Shown piece after piece: positions 45,592 to 53,761 of a stretch of DNA of 64,000 bases; position 1 is the stretch's first letter, and every line of letters begins with the position of its first letter. This DNA is from Yeosuana aromativorans. Lineage in GTDB: Bacteria; Bacteroidota; Bacteroidia; Flavobacteriales; Flavobacteriaceae. The stretch lies in contig NZ_BMNR01000005.1 in NCBI RefSeq assembly GCF_014646655.1, positions 124,001 through 188,000 on the forward strand, given 5' to 3'. Below the pieces are notes generated by a model that was given only the letters and a program-made list of their open reading frames with translations, searched no databases and had not been told where the DNA came from. The position numbers and the translations under genes were made by a program.

Positions 45592-46238
45592 GATTTATAA
45601 TAGTCCTCAATAACAGACTTGCGCCCAATTGTCTTTGTAATGATATCTTTTTCCAAATCCCAGCCGCGTGCAGGAGAATATTCCCTGCCATACCAAATAA
45701 TTTGCAAATGCAAGTCGTTCCAAAGTTCTTTTGGAAACAACCGCTTGGCATCTTTTTCGGTTTGAACCACATTTTTTCCGTTGCTTAAGTTCCATCGGTA
45801 CATCAATCTGTGAATGTGTGTATCTACGGGAAAGGCCGGAACCCCAAAGGCTTGCGACATCACCACACTGGCCGTTTTATGACCAACTGCTGGTAACGCC
45901 TCAAGAGCCTCAAAACTTTTAGGCACCTGTCCGCCATGTTGTTCAATTAAAATTTTGGAAAGCCCATGAATGCCCTTGCTTTTCATAGGGGATAAGCCAA
46001 CAGGTTTTATAATATCCCTTATGTCCTCAACCGAAAGTTTTACCATGTCATACGGGTTATCAGCTTTTTCAAATAACAGTGGTGTTATTTGGTTGACCCT
46101 CACATCGGTGCTTTGTGCCGATAACAGTACTGCTATCAATAAAGTATAAGGATCTTGATGATTTAACGGTATTGGTATTTCAGGGTATAAATCCTGAAGC
46201 GTTGAAATAACAAAATCAACGTTTTCTTTCTTGGACAT
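45579..46238 (-). CDS. nth: Endonuclease III-like DNA glycosylase lacking the Fe-S cysteines
   Basis: Nth removes oxidised pyrimidines and nicks abasic sites. The 219-aa protein has the helix-hairpin-helix LPAVGHKTASVV with the catalytic lysine, and the catalytic aspartate in PVDTHIHRL. Yet the C-terminal [4Fe-4S] motif (C-x6-C-x2-C-x5-C) is absent: the region reads GREYSPARGWDLEKDIITKT, so the first cysteine is serine and no cysteine occurs in the last 40 residues. Catalysis does not need the cluster in principle, but DNA search and stability may differ. Its stop lies inside the shared terminator; it is divergent from bcp with overlapping 5' ends of the long frames. Confidence 0.9.
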   Translation of the reverse strand: MSKKENVDFVISTLQDLYPEIPIPLNHQDPYTLLIAVLLSAQSTDVRVNQITPLLFEKADNPYDMVKLSVEDIRDIIKPVGLSPMKSKGIHGLSKILIEQHGGQVPKSFEALEALPAVGHKTASVVMSQAFGVPAFPVDTHIHRLMYRWNLSNGKNVVQTEKDAKRLFPKELWNDLHLQIIWYGREYSPARGWDLEKDIITKTIGRKSVIEDYYKSKKS

Positions 46239-46272
46239 TTATTGTATTTTAGTGGTCACAAAGTTAAAAATT

Positions 46273-46731
46273 ATGACAACATTAAAGGTAGGGGATAAAG
46301 CTCCAAATTTTAAAGGATTAGATGAACAAGGACAAACCATTTCATTGTCTGATTACAAAGGGAAAAAGTTGGTTGTTTTCTTTTACCCAAAAGCCAATAC
46401 ACCCGGATGCACAGTTGAAGCATGTAATTTAAGAGATAATTATAAAGTGCTAAAAGAAAAAGGTTATGAACTGCTTGGTGTTAGTGCTGATAGTCAAAAA
46501 AAGCAAGAAAATTTTAAAAATAAGTATGCATTTCCATTTCCATTATTAGCGGATGAGGATAAATCAGTTATTCAGGCTTTTGGAGTATGGGGTCCAAAAC
46601 AATTTATGGGACGTACCTTTGATGGCATTCATAGAACGACTTTTGTCATTGACGAACAAGGTATCATATCAAAAGTAATTGATAAGGTCAAAACCAAAGA
46701 CCATGCAGCGCAAATACTTGATAATGATTAA
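46273..46731 (+). CDS. bcp: Thiol peroxidase Bcp (peroxiredoxin Q)
   Basis: The ATG at 46273 (14 codons inside the longest frame) gives the standard opening MTTLKVGDKAPNF and 152 aa. The peroxidatic C46 and resolving C51 stand in NTPGCTVEACNLRD, the CxxxxC pattern of the Bcp/PrxQ subfamily. It reduces peroxides with thioredoxin in the cytoplasm. It is divergent from nth with a 34-bp gap and overlaps the 3' end of the next, convergent gene by four bases. Confidence 0.93.
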   Translation: MTTLKVGDKAPNFKGLDEQGQTISLSDYKGKKLVVFFYPKANTPGCTVEACNLRDNYKVLKEKGYELLGVSADSQKKQENFKNKYAFPFPLLADEDKSVIQAFGVWGPKQFMGRTFDGIHRTTFVIDEQGIISKVIDKVKTKDHAAQILDND

Positions 46732-48185
46732 GAAAGCTTATTAAGCCTTCTTCGCGATGTGTACCCAAATAAACGTTGGTCTTTTATAATATGGGCAATA
46801 CCTTCAGGTAACATGTCTTCCCAACCTTCTTCACCATCTTGAATCATTTTTAGTACTTCCCGTGACAGGATATCTAAAATATCAGGATTAAAATCTTTAA
46901 TGTCAATTAGTTTACCATTGTATTTAAAGAATTTATACAACTCTTTCATACGTGGATGGACTTTTAGGTTTTCACTGGTATAAAATTCACCTGTGTCATG
47001 GTTTTTAAGTGGATAGAGATACACTTTTAGATCCTTAAAGAATAATTTACCGAATGCCTCTAAAATACCACCACTTAATTGACGATAGTATTTTTCATCA
47101 AAAATTTGAATGAGATTGTATACGCCCATGGCTAATGCCATTCTGGCTTTAGTGAATTGCGCAAAATATTCCACCAATCTGTAATATTCCTGGAAATTGG
47201 TAATCATGACCGTTTGTCCTAAAGAACATAACAATTCAGCCCTGTCTAAAAAGTCGCGCTCGTTTATTTTACCCTCAGCACGCAGATTGGTTAAGGTTAT
47301 TTCAAAAACAATTTGAACATTGTCTTTATTTACGGTTTTTTCTGCTAAAAATAATTTTTTGGCTTTTTCATAGATATCCATATTAACCTTGGTGACCGGT
47401 CTAAAACTACCACGCAAGGCCAAAATGTTTTTTTTGTAAAGCTCTTGAGAGGGAAGCAGGTTCATACCGTCCGGCCCAAACATAACCGCTTCGGTCATCT
47501 CGTTTTTTACCAGTTGCAAACTCATCAGTCGGTTATCCACATACATAAATCTGCAACCGGAAAAGTTGATCATATCAATTTCAATCTGATCCTTTTCAAT
47601 ATTGTCATACAATGATTTCACGATTTCCTTGGGATCATCATGCATGTAAAACCCTCCAAAAATCAAGTTTACACCAAGCACACCAAGTGTTTCTTGTTGT
47701 AACTGGGCATTGGTTTGTTTAAACCTAACGTGCAAAATGATTTCGTTGTAATCTTCTAATGGGTCTAGTTGAAACTTGATGCCAACCCAACCATGTCCTT
47801 TAAATTTCTTGGTAAAATCAATTGTGGCAACGGTATTTGCAAATGCAAAAAACAACTTATCAGGATGTTTTTCTCTTGAAATGCGGTCTTCAACCAATCG
47901 GACTTCATGGTTAAGCATTTTTCGCAACCTGGACTCGCTTACGTAACGGTTATCACTTTCAACCCCATAAATGGCGTCACTAAAATCCTTATCATAGGCT
48001 GACATGGCCTTGGCTATGGTTCCAGAACTTCCTCCTGCACGAAAAAAATTACGAACGGTTTCCTGTCCGGCACCTATTTCGGCAAACGTTCCGTAAATGT
48101 TTTCATTGAGGTTTATTTGTAAGGATTTCTGCTTGATAGTCAGAATCTTACTGATTTCTTTATCTCCTTTTAATTTTAAAGTCAT
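46728..48185 (-). CDS. Conserved 485-aa protein of unknown function
   Basis: I do not recognise a characterised family. The protein is soluble, without signal or membrane helices. Visible features are IYGTFAEIGAGQETVRNFFRAGGSSGTIAKAMSAYD (split, residues about 30-66), a beta-rich centre with LGVLGVNLIFGGFYMHDDPKEI, and GLLPSQELYKKNILALRGSFRPV-like sequence. The glycine-rich GAGQETVR and RAGGSSGT resemble nucleotide- or phosphate-binding loops, but this is weak. It lies downstream of the pnt operon on the same strand, behind a terminator, and may be independent of it. Labels such as TonB receptor would not fit. Confidence 0.75.
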   Translation of the reverse strand: MTLKLKGDKEISKILTIKQKSLQINLNENIYGTFAEIGAGQETVRNFFRAGGSSGTIAKAMSAYDKDFSDAIYGVESDNRYVSESRLRKMLNHEVRLVEDRISREKHPDKLFFAFANTVATIDFTKKFKGHGWVGIKFQLDPLEDYNEIILHVRFKQTNAQLQQETLGVLGVNLIFGGFYMHDDPKEIVKSLYDNIEKDQIEIDMINFSGCRFMYVDNRLMSLQLVKNEMTEAVMFGPDGMNLLPSQELYKKNILALRGSFRPVTKVNMDIYEKAKKLFLAEKTVNKDNVQIVFEITLTNLRAEGKINERDFLDRAELLCSLGQTVMITNFQEYYRLVEYFAQFTKARMALAMGVYNLIQIFDEKYYRQLSGGILEAFGKLFFKDLKVYLYPLKNHDTGEFYTSENLKVHPRMKELYKFFKYNGKLIDIKDFNPDILDILSREVLKMIQDGEEGWEDMLPEGIAHIIKDQRLFGYTSRRRLNKLS

Positions 48186-48241
48186 AGTTTTTTTATTACC
48201 ACAAAAATAGAAAAAAAAATAAAGTTAGTGCACAAATAAAG

Positions 48242-48270
48242 AAAGCCATTTCAGGATATGAAACGGCTTT
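48242..48270 (-). terminator. Terminator of the pnt operon
   Basis: AAAGCCATTTCA (48242-48253) pairs with TGAAACGGCTTT (48259-48270) with one A/C mismatch; on the minus strand it is followed by TTTCTTTATTT. It separates pntB from the gene at 46728-48185. Confidence 0.75.
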
Positions 48271-48294
48271 AACATAATTTAAGATTTTAAGTGC

Positions 48295-49692
48295 CTACAT
48301 GCCCTTTAATTCTGATATTAGGGACTGAATGACGGATTTGGCATCTCCAAACAGCATTGAGGTTTTTTGATTGTAAAACAATTCATTTTCAATACCCGCA
48401 TAGCCAGGGTTCATACTTCGTTTGTTTATGATGATGTTTTTAGCGTTTTCAACTTCCAGAATAGGCATTCCAAAAATTGGACTTGAAGGATTTGTATGTG
48501 CGGCAGGGTTAACAACGTCATTGGCACCAACCACAAAAACCACATCCGTGTTTTTAAATTCGGGATTCACGTCTTCCATTTCGGCGAGCTTATCATAATC
48601 CACGTTGGTTTCAGCTAAAAGTACGTTCATGTGGCCAGGCATGCGTCCTGCCACCGGGTGTATGGCGTATTTAACTTCAATTCCTTTGCTGGCTAACAAT
48701 TGTTCTAATTCATGAATAGCATGCTGTGCTTGGGCTACGGCTAAGCCATATCCTGGAACAATGATGATTCTTTGGGAATAGTTCATTAAAATGGCGGCAT
48801 CACTAACTGTTGTTTTTTTAATGGAACCTTTCATGGTTTCAGAAGCACCATCACTAGCTGAGACATCGCCACTGCTTCCAAAACTTCCAAAAATGACATT
48901 TACCAAGGATCTGTTCATGGCATCACACATGGCAAATGTTAATATGGTGCCCGCAGAGCCTACTAGAATACCACCTGTAAGCATAACCATATTTCCGTAT
49001 AAAAAACCTCCAAGAGCAGCTGCAAGTCCTGTAAATGAGTTCAACAAGGAAATCACAACTGGCATATCGGCACCTCCAATTGGTAAAACAAACAAAACGC
49101 CATATGCCAAAGCTCCAAAGAACAGGACATATAAGAATAATTGACTGTCGGTTCCTGACCAAGCAATAAATGTTGCAAATAAAATTAGAACGATGATTAT
49201 AAGATTATTAAGGATATTGTATTTTGGCAATCGTAACGGTTTTTTTAAGGTTCCGTTTAATTTGGCCCAGGCTATCATACTGCCTGAAAAGGAGATACTA
49301 CCAATAATGATACCTGCCACAATGGTGGCAATGGACATGGTTTTACCAGTATAATGCTCAAATTCTATAAGTCCTATTAATGCGGCGCTGGCACCTCCCA
49401 TACCATTAAAAAGGGAAACTAACTCGGGCATTTTAGTCATGGCTACTTTTTTGGCTATCATCCAACCTAAAATGGTTCCTATAACGATTGCGGTAGCAAT
49501 CAAAATATAGATAAACGAAGGTACTTCACCTTGGTAGAAAAAAATGGTTCCCAAAATTGCCATGGTCATACCAGCTGCAGCTATTAAATTCCCTTTTCTG
49601 GCGGTTTCTGGTTTCCCAAGCATCTTTAAACCAAGAATGTAGGTCATGGAAGCTATTAGATAGATAAACTGAAGGCTAAATATATATTTCAT
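48295..49692 (-). CDS. pntB: NAD(P) transhydrogenase subunit beta
   Basis: PntB couples hydride transfer between NAD(H) and NADP(H) to proton flow. The 465-aa protein has about eight membrane helices, then a C-terminal NADP-binding domain (GYGLAVAQAQHAIHELEQLL, HPVAGRMPGHMNVLLAE and GANDVVNPAAHTNPSSPIFGMP), the signature of dIII. All motifs are intact. It is third in the pnt operon (alpha-1, alpha-2, beta), 83 bp after the alpha-2 gene. Confidence 0.95.
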   Translation of the reverse strand: MKYIFSLQFIYLIASMTYILGLKMLGKPETARKGNLIAAAGMTMAILGTIFFYQGEVPSFIYILIATAIVIGTILGWMIAKKVAMTKMPELVSLFNGMGGASAALIGLIEFEHYTGKTMSIATIVAGIIIGSISFSGSMIAWAKLNGTLKKPLRLPKYNILNNLIIIVLILFATFIAWSGTDSQLFLYVLFFGALAYGVLFVLPIGGADMPVVISLLNSFTGLAAALGGFLYGNMVMLTGGILVGSAGTILTFAMCDAMNRSLVNVIFGSFGSSGDVSASDGASETMKGSIKKTTVSDAAILMNYSQRIIIVPGYGLAVAQAQHAIHELEQLLASKGIEVKYAIHPVAGRMPGHMNVLLAETNVDYDKLAEMEDVNPEFKNTDVVFVVGANDVVNPAAHTNPSSPIFGMPILEVENAKNIIINKRSMNPGYAGIENELFYNQKTSMLFGDAKSVIQSLISELKGM

Positions 49693-49775
49693 CGGTTTGT
49701 GTTTATTGTTTTTTAGTGGCTACACCATCATGTAACCCATGTTTTGTGACTACTTATTCGCCACGGATATATTGA

Positions 49776-50084
49776 TTATTTTTTCTTTTTAAACATTTCC
49801 AGCATGCGGTCGGTGACCACAAAACCACCAACCACGTTAAGCGTTCCCAATAAAACAGCTACAAAGCCTAGGGCTTGGCCTAAATAGTTTTCTGGGTTTA
49901 CACCAAGCAAAACTAAAATGGCACCAATGATTACCACGCCGTGAATGGCGTTGGCACCAGACATTAAAGGCGTATGTAGAACTGCAGGCACGTGCCCAAT
50001 AATTTCAACTCCAACAAATATCATCAGTACGACGATGTAAATCATTTGGATATTGTCACTTATAAATTCTATTAATTGTGTCAT
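49776..50084 (-). CDS. NAD(P) transhydrogenase subunit alpha part 2 (membrane)
   Basis: This 102-aa protein has three transmembrane helices (IYIVVLMIFVGVEIIGHVPAVLHTPLMSG, in two parts, and HGVVIIGAILVLLGV and LGFVAVLLGTLNVVGGFVVTDRMLEMF). The VLHTPLMSG and NVVGGFVVTDRML segments are the conserved ones of PntA2. In many bacteria this is the C-terminal part of PntA; here it is a separate chain, as in other three-subunit enzymes. It is two bases after the alpha-1 gene. Confidence 0.93.
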   Translation of the reverse strand: MTQLIEFISDNIQMIYIVVLMIFVGVEIIGHVPAVLHTPLMSGANAIHGVVIIGAILVLLGVNPENYLGQALGFVAVLLGTLNVVGGFVVTDRMLEMFKKKK

Positions 50085-50086
50085 GA

Positions 50087-51199
50087 TTATGATGTTTTTC
50101 CGTTTTGTCTTATGGTTCCGTTGTATACGATGAGCGTCTCATCTGTGATTTGGTCTTCTAAATCCCATTTAAACTGATTGCCTTCTGTTAAATGCACCAA
50201 GTAATTAAACGTGTTTTTGGCATACAGATCACTGGCATTGGTAGATACACTTTCTGGTGCAATGGTTGTTCCAATAATTTTAACACCGTGTTTCACTACC
50301 GTTTTGTTCATCACGCTAAGTTCACAGTTTCCACCTTGCGCAGCGGCCAAATCAATAATAACAGCGCCATTTTGCATCTGTTTTACTTGTTCTTCGGTAA
50401 TTAACAGGGGAGATCTTCTACCAGGCACCATGGCGGTTGTAATCACTAAATCTGCTTTAAACAACGATTTATCAACCGCTTCTTTTTGACGTCTAGCATA
50501 ATCTTCAGAAGCTACTTTAGCATAACCGCCTTCGGATTCCTCTCCGTTATTATCCACTAAAATAAATTTAGCGCCCAGTGATTCGGCCTGTTCCTTGGTT
50601 TCTGTCCTGATATCTGTTGCTTCCACAATAGCACCTAGGCGTTTGGCAGTTGCAATGGCTTGAAGCCCCGCTACACCAACTCCGTAAACCAACACGCGGG
50701 CAGGCGAGATGGTTCCGGCGGCCGTCATCATCAGTGGGAATATTTTGGTCATTTCGTAAGCACCCTTAATAACCGCTTTATAACCGGCTAAATTGTTTTG
50801 CGAACTCAATACGTCCATATCCTGGGCCCTTGATATTCTGGGCATAGCATCCATTGAATAAGCGGTAGCACCGCGTTCTGCAATGATTTTCATGTCATTG
50901 GGATGGGATTTATGGAAGAGTTGCGCAATCACAATCTGTCCTTTTTTGAGTTTTTCAAGCTCCTTGTTGTCAAACGGATTGATCTTGATTAAGATATCCG
51001 AATTTTTAAAAAGATCTTCTTTTGTTCGAATACTGGCGCCCGCTTTACTGTAATCTGAGTTTTTGTAAGATGAATTGGCTCCTGCGTCTTCTTCTACACG
51101 AACATCAAATCCTTTTTCAATAAGTTGTTTGGCGATTTTTGGGGTGATGGCGACTCTGTTATCACCTTTTTGGGTTTCTTTTAAAACACCTATTATCAT
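50087..51199 (-). CDS. NAD(P) transhydrogenase subunit alpha part 1 (NAD-binding)
   Basis: The 370-aa soluble dI subunit binds NAD(H). It has the alanine dehydrogenase/PNT N-terminal opening IGVLKETQKGDNRVAITP and the Rossmann motif VYGVGVAGLQAIATAKRLGA with EATDIR, and RRSPLLITEEQV. With the separate membrane parts it completes the three-subunit enzyme that makes NADPH from NADH. First gene of the operon; no clean consensus promoter in the 195-bp divergent gap. Confidence 0.94.
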   Translation of the reverse strand: MIIGVLKETQKGDNRVAITPKIAKQLIEKGFDVRVEEDAGANSSYKNSDYSKAGASIRTKEDLFKNSDILIKINPFDNKELEKLKKGQIVIAQLFHKSHPNDMKIIAERGATAYSMDAMPRISRAQDMDVLSSQNNLAGYKAVIKGAYEMTKIFPLMMTAAGTISPARVLVYGVGVAGLQAIATAKRLGAIVEATDIRTETKEQAESLGAKFILVDNNGEESEGGYAKVASEDYARRQKEAVDKSLFKADLVITTAMVPGRRSPLLITEEQVKQMQNGAVIIDLAAAQGGNCELSVMNKTVVKHGVKIIGTTIAPESVSTNASDLYAKNTFNYLVHLTEGNQFKWDLEDQITDETLIVYNGTIRQNGKTS

Positions 51200-51344
51200 T
51201 TGGGTAGAGTTTAAGTTTTTAACTGCATAAAATTAAACTTTTGCCAGCGTTTAATATCTGATAATTATCATGTTTTATTTTAAATAATTGATTAGTTTTC
51301 TCGTTAAAACAAAGGTGTTTTCGTAAAAAGACACCGTGTTGTCT

Positions 51345-51378
51345 TGGGTTTAAATAATTAGTTTTAAATTTAAACCCA
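51345..51378. repeat. Perfect 11-bp inverted repeat
   Basis: TGGGTTTAAAT (51345-51355) and ATTTAAACCCA (51368-51378) are exact reverse complements, 12 bases apart, ending 16 bases before the MBL hydrolase ATG. A weaker hairpin with arms GGTGT and ACACC lies just upstream (about 51314-51335). Operator or leader hairpin are both possible. Confidence 0.5.
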
Positions 51379-51394
51379 TTTTACTTTTATTCTT

Positions 51395-52156
51395 ATGAAA
51401 ATAACGTTTCTTGGCACTGGCACATCACAAGGTATTCCGGTTATTGGAAGCGAACATCCCGTTTGCCTGAGCAACGATTTCAAGGACAAGCGATTACGGG
51501 TTTCTGTGTTGGTAGAGTGGGATGGATATGCTTACGTTATTGATTGCGGCCCCGATTTCAGGCAACAAATGCTACGGGCAGGATGTACTAAAATTGATGG
51601 CATTGTTTTTACCCATGAACATTCTGATCATGTAGCCGGATTGGATGATGTGAGGCCGTTTTATTTTAGACAAGGCGATATTAAAATCTATGCCCATGAG
51701 CGTGTTATTGCTTCCTTGTCAAAGCGATTTGATTATATTTTCAATACGGAAGATAAATATCCAGGTGTTCCCACACTTTCGGTGAATGTTATTGAAAACA
51801 AACCGTTTATATTAAAAAACCTTGCTGTGGTGCCCATTAATGGATTGCATCATCAATTGCAGGTTTTTGGCTTTAGGTTTAAGGATTTTGCTTATTTGAC
51901 GGATATGAAAACGGTTGATGATGAGGAAATCAAAAAAATCAAAAACATAAAAGTTTTGGTCATTAATGCGTTACGTATTGAACCGCATATTTCACATTTC
52001 AACCTAGCGGAAGCACTTGAATTTATTAAAAAGGTAAATCCCAAAACGGCTTATATTACGCACATCAGCCATTTAATGGGCTTTCATGAAGCCGTTCAGG
52101 AGCGTCTTCCGGATGGTGTTTTTTTAGCTTATGATAATTTACAACTTACTATATAG
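51395..52156 (+). CDS. MBL-fold metallohydrolase (PhnP-like)
   Basis: The 253-aa protein has the zinc motif HEHSDH (residues 74-79), the opening FLGTGTSQGIPVIGSEHPVC, ALRIEPHISHFN, and the late histidine in AYITHISHLMG. This layout is that of PhnP/lactonase-like phosphodiesterases of the metallo-beta-lactamase fold. It is cytoplasmic. Substrate unknown; it is not in a phosphonate operon. The small protein gene 14 bases downstream is probably cotranscribed. Confidence 0.88.
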   Translation: MKITFLGTGTSQGIPVIGSEHPVCLSNDFKDKRLRVSVLVEWDGYAYVIDCGPDFRQQMLRAGCTKIDGIVFTHEHSDHVAGLDDVRPFYFRQGDIKIYAHERVIASLSKRFDYIFNTEDKYPGVPTLSVNVIENKPFILKNLAVVPINGLHHQLQVFGFRFKDFAYLTDMKTVDDEEIKKIKNIKVLVINALRIEPHISHFNLAEALEFIKKVNPKTAYITHISHLMGFHEAVQERLPDGVFLAYDNLQLTI

Positions 52157-52170
52157 TACTTACTTTACTT

Positions 52171-52674
52171 ATGAAACAGCGCATTTTTATTTACTTGTTT
52201 ATTTTTTCAGCATTGTTGAATTTGTTTCAATATGTCAATTCCAAACGATTGTTTGAAGTTCAAAATAAGCAATTGGAAACATCCCATAGCAGAGTTGAAA
52301 CCTACAAGGATTCTATAGCATCGCTTGAAGAGGACATTTTAAATCTATTGCATTTTAATTTAGAGCGAAATGAAGATGCCATATCTTATTTTGAAAATAA
52401 AGGGTATAAAATAGATACATTAATTCCGTTTATTAAGGATGAACTCTACAAACTCAACGAAATAAAAGGAGACCATCCGTTGATTCCGTATGCAGCCAGT
52501 GAAGGCCGAAAAATGATGATTAATACAGTTAAACTCCTAAATCACAAATGGATTATAGCTGATTTTACGGATGGTGTTTTTTGGGGTGAGCTGTTTTTAA
52601 CCTATGAAGTCACAACAGATAACGAAGTGAAGTTTAATGTTGTAGAATCATTTTTGTATCCCACAAATTCTTAG
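52171..52674 (+). CDS. Membrane-anchored hypothetical protein
   Basis: The 167-aa protein has an N-terminal membrane anchor (residues 5-22) and a coiled-coil-like segment (about 28-60, FEVQNKQLETSHSRVETYKD), then a small globular part with WIIADFTDGVFWGELFLTYE. I do not recognise the family. It faces the periplasm if the anchor is a signal anchor. It follows the MBL gene by 14 bases and overlaps the next convergent gene by four bases at their stops. Confidence 0.7.
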   Translation: MKQRIFIYLFIFSALLNLFQYVNSKRLFEVQNKQLETSHSRVETYKDSIASLEEDILNLLHFNLERNEDAISYFENKGYKIDTLIPFIKDELYKLNEIKGDHPLIPYAASEGRKMMINTVKLLNHKWIIADFTDGVFWGELFLTYEVTTDNEVKFNVVESFLYPTNS

Positions 52675-53042
52675 TCCACTTTGTAAGCTATTCCTTTTTG
52701 TTTTTTGTTTTCACCAACATAGGAGTACTCATAGGTGTAAGATGAATCAGTAGTCGATAATATTTTTAAGTCAATATCCTTTTGCTCAGCCATGTTTTTG
52801 GGGTGAATGGTCTTGAAAATGACCTCACAATCGTTTATCCATCTTACATGTGAGGAATCGGTTTTGCCTTCATAATATTCTACCTGAATATTTTTTGTGC
52901 GTGTAAAAGTAGACTTGTAAAGAATCCCGTTGATTGTGACCTCGCTTTTAAATGTACCGGTTTTAAAATCACTGCAGTTACGTTGTGTTTCAAAACAGCT
53001 AACAAATAAAAAGACAATTCCTAAGGCAAATAATTTTTTCAT
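52671..53042 (-). CDS. Small lipoprotein
   Basis: The 123-aa precursor has a lipobox with cysteine C16 (LFVSCFE), so it is probably lipid-anchored. The mature part (about 107 residues) is beta-rich: CSDFKTGTFKSEVTINGILY, then IQVEYYEGKTDSSHVRWIND. Similar flavobacterial proteins are sometimes labelled DNA topoisomerase IV, which is certainly wrong for a 123-aa lipoprotein. Function unknown. Confidence 0.75.
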   Translation of the reverse strand: MKKLFALGIVFLFVSCFETQRNCSDFKTGTFKSEVTINGILYKSTFTRTKNIQVEYYEGKTDSSHVRWINDCEVIFKTIHPKNMAEQKDIDLKILSTTDSSYTYEYSYVGENKKQKGIAYKVD

Positions 53043-53079
53043 GCTTATGATTTGCGAACAAAATTACTAAAGAAAATGG

Positions 53080-53460
53080 TCAATTTTGGAAATTTTCAAA
53101 ACTTCCGTCAGAATAGAAGATAACGATGCGCTCAATGATCTTTTCCTGAGGATTAGCAGGAACCATTTTTTTGTTAACTGCAGAATTTTGAATTGGGTCT
53201 TGTGAGGTGTCAATATTAACATTAGGTTCTGACTCCGCAGGAAACGTGCCTTTACCATTTAACAGCCAATACAATTCCACTTCAGGAAAGGATGACAGGA
53301 TTTTTAAGACAAATTCCAAACTGGGTTTATTTCTACCTGAAAGGATATGAGAAATGCTTGATCGTTGTACTCCAATTTTTTCAGCAAATGAGGAGGCCGA
53401 TTCTCCATAAAAATCCATGACTTTTTGTAGCCTTTCAGCAAATTTTTCAGTGTTTACCAT
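53080..53460 (-). CDS. Helix-turn-helix (XRE-like) transcriptional regulator
   Basis: The ATG at 53460 is used; a TTG three codons upstream (53469) is less likely. The 126-aa protein has an N-terminal HTH (about residues 20-45: SASSFAEKIGVQRSSISHIL, then SGRNKPSLEFVLKIL), followed by ELYWLLNGKGTF and a disordered tail. No sensor domain is visible. Its start codon lies in a perfect inverted repeat (53451-53468) and a related site lies before the divergent M14 gene, so autoregulation and control of that gene are plausible. Confidence 0.88.
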   Translation of the reverse strand: MVNTEKFAERLQKVMDFYGESASSFAEKIGVQRSSISHILSGRNKPSLEFVLKILSSFPEVELYWLLNGKGTFPAESEPNVNIDTSQDPIQNSAVNKKMVPANPQEKIIERIVIFYSDGSFENFQN

Positions 53461-53468
53461 TGTAAACA
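53451..53468. promoter_or_regulatory. Candidate operator at the regulator start codon
   Basis: TGTTTAC (53451-53457) and GTAAACA (53462-53468) are exact reverse complements with spacer CATT; the regulator ATG lies within. Close half-sites recur upstream of the divergent M14 gene. Confidence 0.5.
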
Positions 53469-53490
53469 ATTTAATATTAAATTTATTTTA

Positions 53491-53498
53491 CAAATGTA
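53491..53498 (-). promoter_or_regulatory. -7 box of the HTH regulator promoter
   Basis: Minus-strand TACATTTG fits TAnnTTTG, 31 nt upstream of the ATG at 53460. Confidence 0.5.
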
Positions 53499-53520
53499 AC
53501 TAAATAAGCTGAGTTTCAGC

Positions 53521-53535
53521 ATATATATATATATA
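53521..53535. repeat. Short AT dinucleotide run
   Basis: Fifteen bases of alternating A and T lie in the 301-bp divergent gap between the HTH and M14 genes, next to a small GCTGA/TCAGC inverted repeat (53508-53520). The rest of the gap is AT-rich with the operator and promoter candidates listed here and nothing else that I can support. Confidence 0.7.
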
Positions 53536-53708
53536 AACTGATATATTAGTTAAATTAAAACATCATATAAATACTTTTAATATACTGAAAATAAATATAA
53601 TAATATATAAATTTAATATTTAATAAATATGGCAATTCTTGTGTTTATAATTATGAATTGAAACCCTTACTAATGTATAATAATGTAAACAAATATTCGT
53701 TACATTTT

Positions 53709-53726
53709 TGTTTACAATTGTAAATA
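53709..53726. promoter_or_regulatory. Second operator-like site, upstream of the M14 gene
   Basis: TGTTTAC (53709-53715), AATT, GTAAATA (53720-53726): the same layout as 53451-53468 with one mismatch. Further half-sites occur at 53685-53691 (GTAAACA) and 53733-53739 (TGTTTAC). Confidence 0.45.
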
Positions 53727-53736
53727 CCTAAATGTT

Positions 53737-53744
53737 TACATTTG
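53737..53744 (+). promoter_or_regulatory. -7 box of the M14 peptidase promoter
   Basis: TACATTTG fits TAnnTTTG, 17 nt before the ATG. It overlaps a TGTTTAC half-site, so a bound regulator would block it. Confidence 0.5.
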
Positions 53745-53761
53745 TATCTTAAATATTTTAA

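Noticed and set aside
46728-48185. TonB-dependent receptor
   Set aside because: No signal peptide, plug domain or barrel strands are visible in this soluble-looking 485-aa protein.
52671-53042. DNA topoisomerase IV fragment
   Set aside because: It is a 123-aa lipoprotein with a lipobox and no topoisomerase motif.
53080-53469. HTH gene as part of a prophage or toxin-antitoxin pair
   Set aside because: No integrase, phage structural gene or toxin-like partner is adjacent; neighbours are a lipoprotein and a peptidase.
53521-53535. AT dinucleotide run as a phase-variation tract
   Set aside because: It is short, in a very AT-rich gap, and not placed between promoter elements that its length change would alter.
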